The translations under genes and the position numbers were made by a program. From assembly GCA_030674155.1 (NCBI GenBank), contig CM060327.1:12944881-12984880 (forward strand): a DNA stretch of 40,000 nucleotides, in the 5' to 3' direction. The notes beneath the pieces are model-generated. The model had not been told where the DNA came from, made no database searches, and worked only from the letters and a program-made list of their open reading frames with translations. This document shows, piece by piece, positions 1-11,484 of this stretch; position 1 is the first letter of the stretch; each line of letters begins with the position of its first letter. Source of the DNA: Stramonita haemastoma (lineage: Eukaryota > Mollusca > Gastropoda > Neogastropoda > Muricidae).

Positions 1-60
1 CACACACGCACACACACAGACACACACAGACACACAGACACAGACACAGACACAGACACA

Positions 61-107
<47 letters not shown>
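1..107. repeat. (CA)n / (CAGACA)n microsatellite
   Basis: Alternating CA with interspersed CAGA units, running from the window edge, so its left end is not seen. No gene lies in it. Confidence 0.97.
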
Positions 108-111
<4 letters not shown>

Positions 112-402
112 TTGAGAAGAAGAAGAAGAAGAAGAAGAGAAGAAGAAGAAGATGAAGAAGAGAAGAAGAAGAAGAGAAGAAGAAGAAGAAAAGAAGAAGA
201 AGAAGAAGAAGAAGAAGAAATACCAGAAAAGAAGAGAAGAAAAGAAGAAAGAAGAAAAGAAGAAGAAGAAGAAGAAGAAGAAGAAGAAGAAAAAGAAAAA
301 AGAAGAAGAAGAAGAAGAAGAAGAAGAAGAAGAAGAAGAAGAAAAAAGAAGGAGGGGAGAGAGGAGGAGGAGGAGGAGGAGGAGGAGGAGGAGGAGGAGC
401 AG
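112..402. repeat. GAA/GAG polypurine tract
   Basis: About 290 bases that are almost purely A and G on the + strand: GAA triplets, then GAG triplets from about 360. All three + frames stay open as Glu/Lys/Arg runs, which is a composition artefact and not a gene. Long mirror-symmetric purine tracts of this type can form triplex (H-) DNA; whether this one does is inference. Confidence 0.95.
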
Positions 403-681
403 GAATGGTAAGGTAGGGAGACAGGCCACACATGGCAACACTTGCAGAAGACAGCTCTATTGTGCTGCAGTACACAGCCATTTCTTGTCATTACACCCCA
501 CTCTGCTGGAAACCTGACCCCTGAAAACCCCCCACCCAAACAAACAACAAAAAACCCGAAACCCTCCATCACTTCCCGTAAAATAAAAACCCAACCACCA
601 CCACCCAACAAAACAACAAACAACAACACAAACAAACAAAAAACAAAAACAACAGGGTCGCCACAATGCAGCACCACGTTT
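403..681. other. short unique spacer, no gene seen
   Basis: Mixed sequence followed by an A/C-rich stretch (540-655, many CAAA and CAAC runs). I see no splice-bounded reading frame, RNA gene or recognised repeat. Confidence 0.6.
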
Positions 682-682
682 T

Positions 683-740
<58 letters not shown>

Positions 741-846
741 CCTCTCCTCTCCTCTCTCTCTCTCTCTCTCCCTCTCTCTCTCCCTCCTCCCCCCTCTCCC
801 CTTCCTCCCTCCTCTCTTCCCCCTTCCCCCCCCCCCCCCCCCCCCT
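682..846. repeat. (CT)n / poly-C pyrimidine tract
   Basis: CT dinucleotides passing into CCT/CCC and a run of C at about 829-845. Nearly pure pyrimidine on the + strand. Confidence 0.95.
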
Positions 847-1202
847 TCACTCTCGCTCCCTCTGTTCCTCTTCACAACACTTTCACCATCATTTCTTTTC
901 ATTGCAGTGATTCAGATGCCATTTTGCATACAATATTATTCATTTTTTCCTTCTCTGAAAGACAAGCACACAGACCCCCCCCCCACTTGATGAAGACAAA
1001 AATCCAATTTCCTGACCAGACCTCTTATCACTGACCGCTCTGTGAGAGATGTGTTAAAGCGAAATCACGATACCATCATCTTCCAGACAGGAACAATCAG
1101 TGGCTGATGAGGATTATCATCCTGCCATTGAGACTGCTTCATATTCAGACAGGCATAGCAGACAAGGGGCCTTGACGGTATGAATAAACATAGATATTTC
1201 TC

Positions 1203-1205
1203 TGT

Positions 1206-1273
<68 letters not shown>

Positions 1274-1287
1274 TGTGTGTGTGTGTG

Positions 1288-1355
<68 letters not shown>

Positions 1356-1684
1356 AAGAGAGACAGAGAGAAGAGAGAGAGACAGAGAGAGAGAGAGACA
1401 GAGAGAGAGAGACAGAGAGAGACAGAGAGAGAGAGTGTGTGTGTTTGTATGTGTTTGTGTTTGTGTTTGTGTGTGTTGTGTGTGTGTGTGTGGTGTGTGT
1501 GTGTGTGTGTGTGTGTGTGTTAGTGTGTATGTATGTTGTGTGTGTGTGTGTGTGGTGTGGTGTGTGTGGTGGTGTGTTTGGTGTGTGTGTAGTGTGTGTT
1601 TGTGTGTGTTGTGTGTGTGTGTGGTGTGTTTGTGTGTGTGTATGTGTGTGTGTGTGTGGTGTGTGTGTGGTGTGTGTGTGTGTT

Positions 1685-1720
<36 letters not shown>

Positions 1721-1735
1721 CTCTCTGTGTGTGTG
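1203..1735. repeat. compound (GT)n-(GA)n-(GT)n-(AT)n microsatellite
   Basis: Four simple-repeat blocks abut: GT (about 1205-1290), GA with CAGA interruptions (1291-1434), GT with many GTGG and GTTG breaks (1435-1685) and a short AT block (1687-1718). Long apparent open frames on both strands here are dipeptide repeats with no coding meaning. Confidence 0.97.
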
Positions 1736-1742
1736 TGAACAG

Positions 1743-1973
1743 CCTAGCCATGGGTGAATACAGCCCAGTGTTCTTGAAATCACTCCTACATGATGTTTAT
1801 TGTACAAACACCATGTATACACACAGAGCAAATACAGAGCCCATAGACAGCATGAATAATGAGAGTTAATCTGCGAGTGAACGACCATTGGTGAAATATA
1901 GCTTGTGTATCTTGAAATCAATCATTCTATTCTTTAGCACAACACAACACACACAACACACACACACACACAC

Positions 1974-2058
<85 letters not shown>

Positions 2059-2215
2059 CACGCACGACACACACACAACGCACACACACACACTATGTAC
2101 ACATATAGAGCGCATAGACAGTATTGATAAACATAGTTCTCTGCGTGTTGAAACAACCATTGGGGGAATACTGGGTTCTTGTAACAGCACAGTTTTGTTG
2201 CTTGTAGAATAACAC
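1743..2215. repeat. three diverged copies of a unit split by an (AC)n block
   Basis: Related stretches at 1743-1800, about 1805-1935 and 2090-2215 share the order 'ATGTAYACA...CATAGACAG', 'AAY(C/A)ACCATTGG', then 'CTTG..A'. An (AC)n block (1939-2099) separates the second and third copies. This fits a locally duplicated unit whose microsatellite expanded between copies. The unit is not a recognised element. Confidence 0.6.
1939..2099. repeat. (AC)n microsatellite
   Basis: About 160 bases of AC with occasional AACAC breaks. Confidence 0.97.
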
Positions 2216-2839
2216 AGGGCTGCAGAGACCACATTAGGCCTTACTGCATCATACATACTGTATGTATACAAGCAATATACATACAGAGCACACAGACAGA
2301 TATATAGACAGACAGACAGACAGACACACGCCCCCCACCCCCGCACAACACATACACACAAACACACACATACACGCACATATTTAGACACACAAACCCA
2401 CTATGAAAAAAAGTAATTGAAATAGAAAGCACAAAAATAAAAAAAAACAAAAACTAGAGAAAAAACACAAAAAGACAACTATAACAACAACACAAAAAAA
2501 CACAGAAAAACACAAAATACCAGAAAAAGACAGACACACAGAGAGACAAACAGACACAAAGAAAGAACAAACACATACACACGAAAGAGACAAACAGACA
2601 AACAGAGACATCCTGTAAACAGCCATAGCAAAAAAAAACCAACCAAAACCATGGCAGCCAGACGCCGACAGATGAACCCCCCCCCCCCCACAACAAATCC
2701 AACACAGCTCAGCCATTGACAATCCAGCTGAAATCCAATCCATCACACCGGGAGACTGACTCCATGTTGTCTAATGACTTTTCTGCTGCAGTCACAGAAG
2801 TTTGGCGCAGACTGCAGCAAAAGTTTATATAAAATAATC

Positions 2840-2920
2840 AAGAGAGAGAGAGGGGGGGGGGAAGAAGAAGAGAGAGAGAGAGAGAGAGGAAGAAGAGAAG
2901 AGTGTGTGTGTGTGTGTGTG
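2840..2920. repeat. (GA)n then (GT)n microsatellite
   Basis: GA with poly-G and GAA breaks, then a short GT block. It is followed by ATCA tetramers at 2921-2941. Confidence 0.93.
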
Positions 2921-3238
2921 TCATCAATCAATCAATCAATCAAATTTATTTCAGATGTACATTGAGTAAGCATCGATTGCTTTTTCATCAACATCATCTA
3001 AAGAAAGAAACAAATCAAAACAACTGCAAAAAAAAAAAAGCAACACAAAAAACCCACAAAATCAAAGCAGAAATCCTAGCAAAACAATAAAACAACAAAG
3101 AAAGAAAGGAAAAACAAACAAAGAAACAAATAAAACAAACAAACATTCACCAACATAATTAGCTACATGATTTCAACAACCTAAAATAGAATATGTCTAT
3201 AGATAAAACAGCAACAACAATAGAACTAAAGAAACTAT

Positions 3239-3261
3239 CGAGAGAGAGAGAGAGAGAGGAG

Positions 3262-3330
<69 letters not shown>

Positions 3331-3393
3331 ACCATGCATCTGTTCATAGACAAAAGTATTTTACTAGTTGCCAGGTAAAGAAATGGAACAGTG

Positions 3394-3441
<48 letters not shown>

Positions 3442-3442
3442 T

Positions 3443-3475
<33 letters not shown>
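3239..3475. repeat. (GA)n and (GT)n microsatellites of duplication unit A
   Basis: GA block 3239-3330, about 60 bases of unique sequence, then GT block 3391-3475. Confidence 0.95.
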
Positions 3476-3478
<3 letters not shown>

Positions 3479-3942
3479 AAGACAGAAAAATAGGGAAGGA
3501 AGAAAATGAACAGTAAGAAAAAGACTGCAAAAATATCAAAAAAAAGAGAAAAAGACAAGAACAATATAGACAGGACATACCAGAACCACAGACAGAGAAA
3601 ACATAGGGACTGCTAGACAAGACACCCTTCTCCTTATAGACACTATCACTCCTACTCACAGTCCCAAATCGCAAATCTCCGCTGGGACATTAATTTAATC
3701 ACAACAACAAGAACGACAGACATCCTCAAAGCAGTCGTACCAAAGAACATGGCAGCAAGATGTATTCAGACCTTCCCCCCCCCCCCCCTCCAAAAAAATA
3801 AAATCCCACCAAAAAAAATCAACTTGTACAGCGATTGACATGCAACTGAAATCCAATCCATTACAGGGAACAATTTGCATCGTGTCCCAAAACTTACTTC
3901 TCTGCGGTAAAGTAAGTCTGGCAACAAAGTTTTAAAAGTCAC

Positions 3943-4041
<99 letters not shown>

Positions 4042-4140
4042 CAACAGACAGACAGACAGACAGGAAGGCACAGGCAGACAGGCAGGCAGGCAGGGCAGGG
4101 CAGCAGGCAGGCAAACAGATGGACAGTCAGACAGACAGAC
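3943..4140. repeat. (GA)n followed by CAGA/CAGG repeats
   Basis: GA block to about 4041, then CAGACAGA and GGCAGGCA tetramers to about 4140, in duplication unit B. Confidence 0.95.
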
Positions 4141-4267
4141 ATAGGCATGTATCGCATTTGCAGCGGGACTTCCAAAGGACACAGCAGTACTATGTACTAT
4201 GGCATCAGCCCACTGTTGTCCTTGTCGGAACATCAATGGCTCTGACATCCAGACTGATTGAAGGTCA

Positions 4268-4277
4268 GAGAGGGGAG

Positions 4278-4371
<94 letters not shown>

Positions 4372-4520
4372 ACCATGCTATCTGTTCATTCAGACAATGT
4401 ATTTTACTAGTTTCGCCAGGGTAAAAAAATAGAATTGGATTCTAATGTATCCCTTTTCCCTCCTATTCACACACACAACACACACACACACACACACATC
4501 CACACACACACACACACACA
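4268..4520. repeat. (GA)n and (CA)n microsatellites of duplication unit B
   Basis: GA block about 4268-4370, unique landmark sequence shared with unit A, then CA repeats about 4470-4520. Confidence 0.95.
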
Positions 4521-4599
4521 AACAACGCCACAAACACACATACAACACATGCCGCACCACGACACAAAACATAAACTGATTAAGCAGACTAAACATCAA

Positions 4600-5584
4600 C
4601 TACAAAATTCAGCGCACAAATTTAGTTATGTATATGCCAATACTAGTCTAGTTTGTTCATATTTATAGATCAAATGGACGGTCACTGTCAGAAAAATCAA
4701 ACTTTTTTTTACAGTCGACAAATATAAAACATTACTTTGCTGAAAAGACTGAATATCTACCAAGAATTCAACATAACGAACTATTTTCTAAGAAACTCAT
4801 CATTTGGCTAAACAAATCAAAAGCCCAGTTTAACAAATAAACTCTTACTTTCTCAACCAATGAACTTTTAATTCCCTGCTTCAAAGTACAAGCACGCAAT
4901 AGTTCAAGTCTCATTCACAGTTGCAAATTTAGCCTTAACGAACGTTTTACCGGGAAAAAAAATAAAGAAACGAGACCTTCCTGTTTCCATTTAGTCTTTT
5001 CTTGATCAAAGAAAATCCCCTACAGTCTAAGTTTACTTTCCTTGCTACTGAAGGACAAAAGCGAAGCTTGGACTATTGATTGGGGGGCCAGGATAAACAG
5101 GGAGGAGAAAGAAGAAAGAGAAGAGAAGAGCGTTCTAACGATGTGTACCTGGCTACTGTGCCTCATTAGCCACTGAAGCTCATTTCAAAGACAGGTTCAA
5201 CGATGAAAGATCGCCATAAAAATTTCTAGAGCATTCTTTTCTGTAAAAAAAAATAAGACAGAGCTGATGACTTGGATACAAATTTTCCGTTACAAAAGGA
5301 AATGAGGAAAATTAAGTGTGTTAAGAAATGAATGAATACATATTTTTGTTGTTGAATTTGTTGTTTTAATATTTTTTGTTACAAAGCAAAAATGCCATTG
5401 TCTTTTATGTGATAAAGCATGGCTCCTTGCCTTGTTCTTAGTTTTAGAGGAGTCGTGTTCAGGTTTACCCATTTCCTTTCCTGTCCAGTCTGTTATTCTG
5501 GAGACAACAATCTTTCAGCGTCAACTGCCGATTGCTTTCAACACTTTCATGGCTCATAATTCATTCTGCAGTTCGTAATTCTCT
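4600..5584. other. unique AT-rich intergenic or intronic DNA, no gene seen
   Basis: No frame longer than about 60 codons is bounded by plausible splice sites. No tRNA-like boxes or tandem repeats were noticed. Confidence 0.6.

Positions 5585-5678
<94 letters not shown>
5585..5678. repeat. (CT)n microsatellite
   Basis: CT dinucleotides with TCCTCT interruptions, ending in GTGTGT. Confidence 0.96.
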
Positions 5679-5683
<5 letters not shown>

Positions 5684-5959
5684 CCCATGCCCCCATTCTT
5701 CTGTATGAACCTCATCCACACACGCACGATTGATTGGGCCAACACAACACAATACACAACACACAGTGGTCAAATGAAAGCACTGTGGGGACCATTTGCA
5801 CCGCTACGCACGAGCGAGCGAATCGATGCCGGCCCTCACTCTCTGCTCTACATGGCACATATGGAACCAAAATCATCTCACCCACATATGCAGTCCGTCA
5901 TCTCATCCATCCTTTTCCCCAGACCTCCTCCTCTCTCTCTCCCCTTCTCCCTCTCTCAG

Positions 5960-6190
5960 ACCGCAGGCAGGTCGTTACACTGAGGTAAACGGCAGGAGAG
6001 GTCCCATGGGAGGCATCAGTGATCATCCTACTAAGCGGTTTGATGATGACGACCCGATACTCCTGGTCTCTAGAGAAGGGGGAAGGTGGTGGTGGTGACG
6101 ATGCCTGAGGTTCCAGGTCTCTCCTGGTGCCACGCTCATTCTCCCGGACCGTCGCCTTCTCCAGGGTTGAGTGGTCATACGCAGGCACAA
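5960..6190 (-). CDS. weak candidate exon, unrecognised
   Basis: On the minus strand an open frame reads AYDHSTLEKATVRENERGT, followed by a Pro-rich run and then DQEYRVVIIKPLSRMITDA. Codon third positions are fairly GC-rich and the composition is protein-like, unlike the surrounding low-complexity frames. A possible acceptor (AACTAG) lies just upstream, but it has no strong pyrimidine tract, and no convincing donor is visible, so the ends are approximate. I recognise no family. A chance frame in unique DNA remains a real alternative. Confidence 0.22.
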
Positions 6191-6710
6191 CACTAGTTCA
6201 CCATACTCCTCAGGGTCTGCTTACAGCACCATTCTCCGGCACACCAGCCTCACACACGCTGTTAAAGCAATCACCTTCAGCACGACACCCTCTGCCAATA
6301 TCCCGTGAATTGCTGAAGACATGCGTTGCCAGTTCATTCCTAATGTACAACACATCCCGAGTGAAAATGACGTCTCACACGCCTTGCACATCATGTTTAC
6401 TTTCCTGTAAAGCGTCAAACCTCACACATTCTTCTGTGGCCAGAAGGCAGGCATCCTCGCTTGTGGTTCCAACATCTCACCAAACAAGCCCTCCAACATG
6501 GAGCACCAACACATGTGGATGTGTGCCTTTCTTCCCTGTGGTGGGAGAATGCAAAGCAAGATGACCAGTTTCACACAGAAGCCGACTTCCACACAGAATC
6601 AATTCCACAATGTGTTCAGTTTGATGATCTTCGTGCACAACTCCCACAGCGAGGCATCCAATTACAAATAGCTGCGGTTAATGGGATGGTAACATGTTCA
6701 GCTGCCCATA
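6191..6710. other. unique, relatively GC-balanced stretch, undecided
   Basis: Both strands contain moderately long frames, for example 6127-6564 on +, but none has a domain, signal peptide or clear splice sites that I recognise. It could be UTR sequence of the transcript suggested by the AATAAA at 6711. Confidence 0.35.
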
Positions 6711-6716
6711 AATAAA
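6711..6716 (+). promoter_or_regulatory. possible polyadenylation signal AATAAA
   Basis: Canonical hexamer followed by a T-rich stretch (TATCTTTTATC). No confirmed upstream coding exon supports it, so it may be coincidental. Confidence 0.2.
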
Positions 6717-8290
6717 ATATCTTTTATCATGCTAGAGCTTCAAAATCCTTCCTTTCCCCGAGTGTTGCACAGCAAAATGAGTAAACGTTACAAGTATGCT
6801 ACCTTGAAGTCAACCATGATATTTATGCAGTATGTTTTTATGTTGATAGGATGATAAGTTTTTTTTTTTTTGAGTCATTTTATCAACATAATCTATTACT
6901 TGAAATTGTGTATTCTAACTGGAAAAAATCTTTTAAAAGTTTTTTTTTAGAAAGCTTTTAATAATTATGGTCAAAGAAATTACCAATTCTAGTTATGAGC
7001 ATAAACATTTTTTATTTTCTATAATTAAACTTTACCTAAATGTTAGATAACTGAACTGATGATGTTACATCCAATTTTGAAAATTAGAAGCAAACTCCCA
7101 GAATTTGACTTAATGTCATTTGTCCTTAATTCAATGAGCTTGGAGAAAAAAACCAAAGTGAAAATCAATATAATAAATTGAAAAGATGACCTAATTCAAC
7201 AGAACTTTTCCCAGTTTGCATCCTTTCAAAACCACCACTGCTGAATTCCCCAACGAAAACTGAAAGTTTGGAATGCTTAAATGTGCTTACACCAGAAAAC
7301 TTAGACACCCAAATTTAGGAAGAAAGTAAAGTGGGATGATACAATGGGTGCTGGTACTCTCTGGACAGACAAGGAGGGTGGGGGAGGGGGTTACACGAGA
7401 GGCTGAAATCAATAGGACAGAAAGGCTGGGAGTGGGTGGGGAGGGGGGAGGTAAGGGAACATTGAACAGCAGCCTTAAAGACCTGTGTTTACTGTTCACC
7501 TACAGACGTAATGGTGAGGACATTCTCCGTCGATCCATCAGGAAAGGTTGTCTCACACACACCGCGGTCACACTGCACCTCTGTCCACACAATGCTGACC
7601 ACTACCAGCCACACCACTTCTTTTCCTCTCCACTTTTGAAGTATGAGGTAAAACACAGGGTTTTGTTTTAACCACACACGTTATCAACACAGTTTAATTC
7701 AGAAACATGAGGTTTTTTTCTCTTCACTTTTTAGAGCGAGACAAAAGATGCAGGTTTGATTAAGGAATGGACTGAAAACATGTAGCACATCAAGTTTTTT
7801 TCCTCTCTCCTCAGTTGTTGTAGCAGACAAAAGTGTACGCTTCCTCACTTCAACTCAAACCATTAACCCAGTAGATGACAAACCCTGAAACTCTTTCAAG
7901 TCTTCATCATTCAACCTTGTTGCCCTAATGCAAAAAACAAACATGCAATGATAATATTTTGCACACTGCATGACGGCAAGATCCATGTTGTTAAGAAAAA
8001 CAGGTTAAATCCAACTTCATTCTTTAGTGGATTTAAAATTTTCAAGCTGAATGCGTACTTTTATAAAGCGACACAAGTCATGTTAACGTGTCCGTAATCA
8101 GTTTTAAAATCTAGCCACTGCTTTGTACATTTTTTGCTGGACTAGTTTTTCTTCAGTATAAGCACCAGCACAGTCAACACTCAGTTGTATGTATGGGATG
8201 AAACTTCTCTCTCCCTCCCTCTCTCTCTGTGTAAACTGAAACGTGAAGAAATCAATCCTCAGTAAGGCTTTGCCATCGATTTTTCCTTCA
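6717..8290. other. unique AT-rich DNA, no gene seen
   Basis: Mostly unique sequence with T and A homopolymers, a short GGGAGGGG patch near 7376-7455 and a short CT run at 8206-8228. No supported exon, RNA gene or transposon was found. Confidence 0.55.
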
Positions 8291-8704
8291 AGAACGTGGC
8301 CGGAGCTGGAGGAGGCGAGCAGAAGAAGGCACTAAGGTCACCGCAATCAATGATCACAGCCACCCTATCTATCTCTCCACCACTGCAGCAAGACTTGTCT
8401 TCATTGACTCACACACAAATGACCCAGTGTAGCCACCACTTCCTCACAGGAGCTGGGCTCACCTACAGTGCAGGACTCTGAACGTGGTGTTTACGTCCAG
8501 CCGCTGTCGGCACTAGGCGCCAAGTACAGTACAGGCAAGCGAGGAGAGCCGACAAGAGACTGAAGCCAGCTATGTATCTGTGGACTGGAAAGGGGACAGT
8601 GGTGATCAAAGAGTCGTGAGAGGATTCCCCATTTCACTGCAGATCGATCACCGCCTTCAGGCCCGACTGCACGCCTCACTGTCCACAACCTGCCTGACTT
8701 CTTG

Positions 8705-8710
8705 AATAAA
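8705..8710 (+). promoter_or_regulatory. possible polyadenylation signal with GT-rich downstream element
   Basis: AATAAA is followed about 20 bases later by GCTGTGTGTGTGTTTTC, the usual arrangement of a cleavage signal with a GU/U-rich downstream element. The 400 bases upstream could be 3' UTR, but no coding exon was identified. Confidence 0.3.
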
Positions 8711-9617
8711 ACACTTCACTCTTGCGCTGTGTGTGTGTTTTCTTCACTTTTTTACTGTGTGTGTCACTTTTTTTTAGACTATTGTTTTCAAGAACAGTCT
8801 CCATCCACTTGCGCTGTAAATCGTCTTTCTTTCTCAGACATCAACTTCAGGAGATCTCTCAACACGCAATGCGATGCAATGCCACCTCACACCAGGCCAT
8901 CATCACCACTACAACAGCGGTTAAATCCAGAAAAAAACCCACAACAGCAGTATAGTAGTAGTAGTAGTAATCCTCCAGGCACAGTGGACGTGATGTCCTG
9001 CCACGTTTATTACATCTACACACACTGACACGTGCACAAAACAACACACCAGAGTCCACACAAAGTGATGTTCAAAAATAAGAAAGAAAAGAGACGGATC
9101 AATGTGGCAGGCAGGCAGTTGTGGAATCCGGCAAGTTCACAGGCTATTGAATTGCAGTGTGACCGTTGTCAGCCCTGTCCTCTCTCTTACGTGGAGGGAG
9201 CGGGATGGAGGGAGGTGTGGTAGCACTGTGCGTGCCAAGGAACCCGTTGCACGTGCTTCGGCACCCAGTCACTGTCAATATAGGAGGGAAGGGAGAGAGG
9301 GGAAGAGGAAGGCTGAAGTGGTGGCTGTATCCCAGAGAGGGTTATGGGAGGAAAAGGGACAGGGGAGGGGAGGAGGGAGACAGGAGGAGGGGGGGGGGAA
9401 GTGAGGTGGGACATGGTAGCGTCCTCCCCACACGCAAAGCTGTCTGGCATTGAAGAGTCACGTGCTACAGCTCTGACAGCGAGATCGGTGAAGGGAATAA
9501 GAACACAGCACATCAATGTTCTCTGGCCACAAGAGCAAGTGGGCCCTGTCACTCCGGAATAAACATCGCCTCTCTCTATAGAGTCAATCGGTGGCTTAGA
9601 GGGAACACTGCCCTCTA

Positions 9618-9618
<1 letters not shown>
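8711..9618. other. unique DNA with short simple repeats, no gene seen
   Basis: Contains a TAG triplet run near 8951-8968 and a GGGAGG-rich stretch at 9280-9400. The remainder is unique with no supported frame. Confidence 0.5.

Positions 9619-9700
<82 letters not shown>
9619..9700. repeat. (GA)n microsatellite
   Basis: About 40 uninterrupted GA units. Confidence 0.98.
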
Positions 9701-9702
<2 letters not shown>

Positions 9703-9783
9703 CGCAGGTTCAGTTTCTACATTAACCCTACACTTTACTACCCTCCACGAGACCCTGAGTGGTGGTAGGGGCATTAGTCAATC

Positions 9784-10149
9784 CGTGGATCAGTGGTCCA
9801 GAGATAACGCCCCTTTGCCTGAGAAAGCGAAAAGTCCAGGTCGGAAGTGTGTGGTGGTTTGATCCCCGTTTGGGTCCAAAACTTTTCCCCAATCTATTAA
9901 ATCATGAGTGGTGGTCTGGGTGCTAGTCCTCTGGATGAGACGATAAACCGAGAATTGTTCTTGGCAAAATTCTGTAGAAAAAAGCCACTCTGATAGGGAA
10001 AACAAATACAGTTGCAGACTGGAAAAGGAAAAAATAATGAATGGCACTGCTCTTATGGTGACGGCTCTTTCAGGGGAAGCATCCTGAATTTCATGCAGGG
10101 AAATCTGAATGGACTTAAATTGGTATAAAATACAAAATACAAAAAAAAG
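9784..10149 (+). mobile_element. tRNA-derived SINE, family 2 copy 1
   Basis: A degenerate tRNA-like head comes first: an A-box region around 'GATCAGTGGTCCAGAG' and a B-box-like 'GGTTTGATCCC' at 9855-9865. A central segment 'GGATGAGACGATAAACCGAG' (about 9933-9952) is shared with SINE family 1. The body reads 'TTGGCAAAATTCTGTAGAA', 'GGGAAAACAAATAC' and 'GACTTAAATTGGTATA'. It ends in an A-rich TACAAAATACAAAA tail. The body matches the copy at 23417-23757. SINEs are non-autonomous, transcribed by RNA polymerase III and mobilised by LINE proteins; this copy is probably old and inactive. Confidence 0.75.
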
Positions 10150-10245
10150 TCTTGCATGAAACAATAAATCAAGGTCCTGAATGCAGCATACAACTAGAGT
10201 GTGTAAAAGAATCCACTGCAACTGACAGTTGTTCTCTCACCCCCC

Positions 10246-10289
10246 CTGAAAACAATTCTGTAGAAAAAAGCCACTCTTTTTGAAACAAA
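10246..10289 (+). mobile_element. SINE family 2 fragment (copy 3)
   Basis: The segment 'ACAATTCTGTAGAAAAAAGC' and the flanking 'CACTCT...GAAACAAACAC' match the body of the SINE that ends about 100 bases upstream. Only this ~45-base core is recognisable. Confidence 0.5.
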
Positions 10290-10358
10290 CACGCACACAG
10301 ACAGGAACTTTTTTCCAAACGGGTGACGCTAACATTGCTACAACACACTTCTCCCCTG

Positions 10359-10361
<3 letters not shown>

Positions 10362-10427
<66 letters not shown>

Positions 10428-10440
10428 GAGAGGAGAAGAG
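10362..10440. repeat. (GA)n microsatellite
   Basis: GA dinucleotides ending in GAGAGAAGAGAGGAG. Confidence 0.97.
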
Positions 10441-11269
10441 CAGCTATAGTTTTAGCAGAGAACCTAACCCGAGTAAAACAAAAAGAAAAAAAGGGGGAGA
10501 CAATACAAGCGGAATAACGGGAGTTCATGAGATCAGAGAGACACTGGTGTCTGGTCCTGTGGCTTGGATGTCTGACCATCACGCTAAGCCGGCAACAGCG
10601 GGGCTGTGGATCAATGAACACACTGATGAACACCGCCACAAGTACTGCTCCACCGGCACTGACTACTGCTACTATCTCAGTGATAGGGAAAGGGACTTAG
10701 TCATGGAAATGGACGAAAGACTATACCCGAAAAATACCATCTGGTTTACTCCCAAATTCTGCTGTTCATTCTGTTTGATTGTGTAGCGAATGGACACCAT
10801 GCCATCACAAGATCTATCCAAACTACATGGAAACATCAGACAGCCAGAAATGTAAGTAGAGCAATATGAGCCAGCATCTTCATAAAAAAACAACAATAAA
10901 CACACACACACACAAGCAGACAAATTGTGAATCATCAAAATCCCTATTCGGCTGTCTGACCTTTGCTCGGATGTCGAAAATAACTGAATTAGACTCGATC
11001 TGGACAGCTGAATGGAATCAGGCCGGTGAATGACAGTGTGACATTTCCAGAACGTCCGTTCACACATTCAGGGCTGTCATTAATTAGAGGCGGTTCAGAG
11101 GATCTGGACAAGCAGTTAGCTTGGCACTCTGTTGTTGGCACTTTATGAGTTCGCTACACGTGTGTCTGAAATAATCTTTTCATGCCAACACACAATAACC
11201 AGCTGTGTGTCCAAGAAAAGTTTGAACATATTGTGTAGTTAAGCGATAACGTAATGTTTGGTACAGAGT
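10441..11269. other. unique DNA, no gene seen
   Basis: A 60-90 codon open stretch downstream of the GA repeat (10445-10690) has no recognisable domain and begins inside the repeat frame. No splice-supported exon was found. Confidence 0.5.
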
Positions 11270-11455
11270 GTACCCAAATAATGTGCTAAATAAAGTGTAC
11301 CCAAGCAATGTGTAAAATAAAATGTACCCATGTTATGTGTTAAATAAAGTGTACCCAAACAATGCTTGAATAATGTACTCAAGTAATGCTTAATCAAAAA
11401 ACATATACTCAATGTTTAAAAAATTGTAGCCAAGCAATGTTAAAATGAAAGAATT
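11270..11455. repeat. minisatellite, ~33-bp unit, AT-rich
   Basis: Five to six imperfect copies of a unit like 'GTACCCAAGCAATGTG' plus 'TAAATAAAGT'. Copies begin near 11270, 11299, 11325, 11350, 11376 and 11408. They degrade to the right. Confidence 0.75.
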
Positions 11456-11484
11456 TTACGAAGAAGCAAAACTTAAAGATCCAT

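Larger units (their letters stand above)
2607..4500. repeat. ~1.1-kb tandem duplication, two diverged units
   Basis: Unit A (about 2607-3716) and unit B (about 3717-4500) carry the same landmarks in the same order. These are 'CATGGCAGC', a poly-C run, 'CTGAAATCCAATCCAT', 'AAGTTT' followed by a GA tract, then 'GAGCACCATGC', 'TCTGTTCAT' and 'TATTTTACTAGTT' after a second GA tract, then a GT or CA tract. Spacing between landmarks differs mainly by microsatellite length. No coding potential was found in either unit. The boundaries are approximate. Confidence 0.65.

Noticed and set aside
1065..1751. Long minus-strand frame of His/Thr and Ser/Leu repeats
   Set aside because: It is a translation of CA and CT dinucleotide repeats, with similar frames open on the other strand. 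No start, signal or domain.
5898..6188. Confident gene call for the AYDHSTLEK frame
   Set aside because: No strong splice sites, no recognised family and a low-complexity end in CT/GA sequence. Kept only as a weak candidate.
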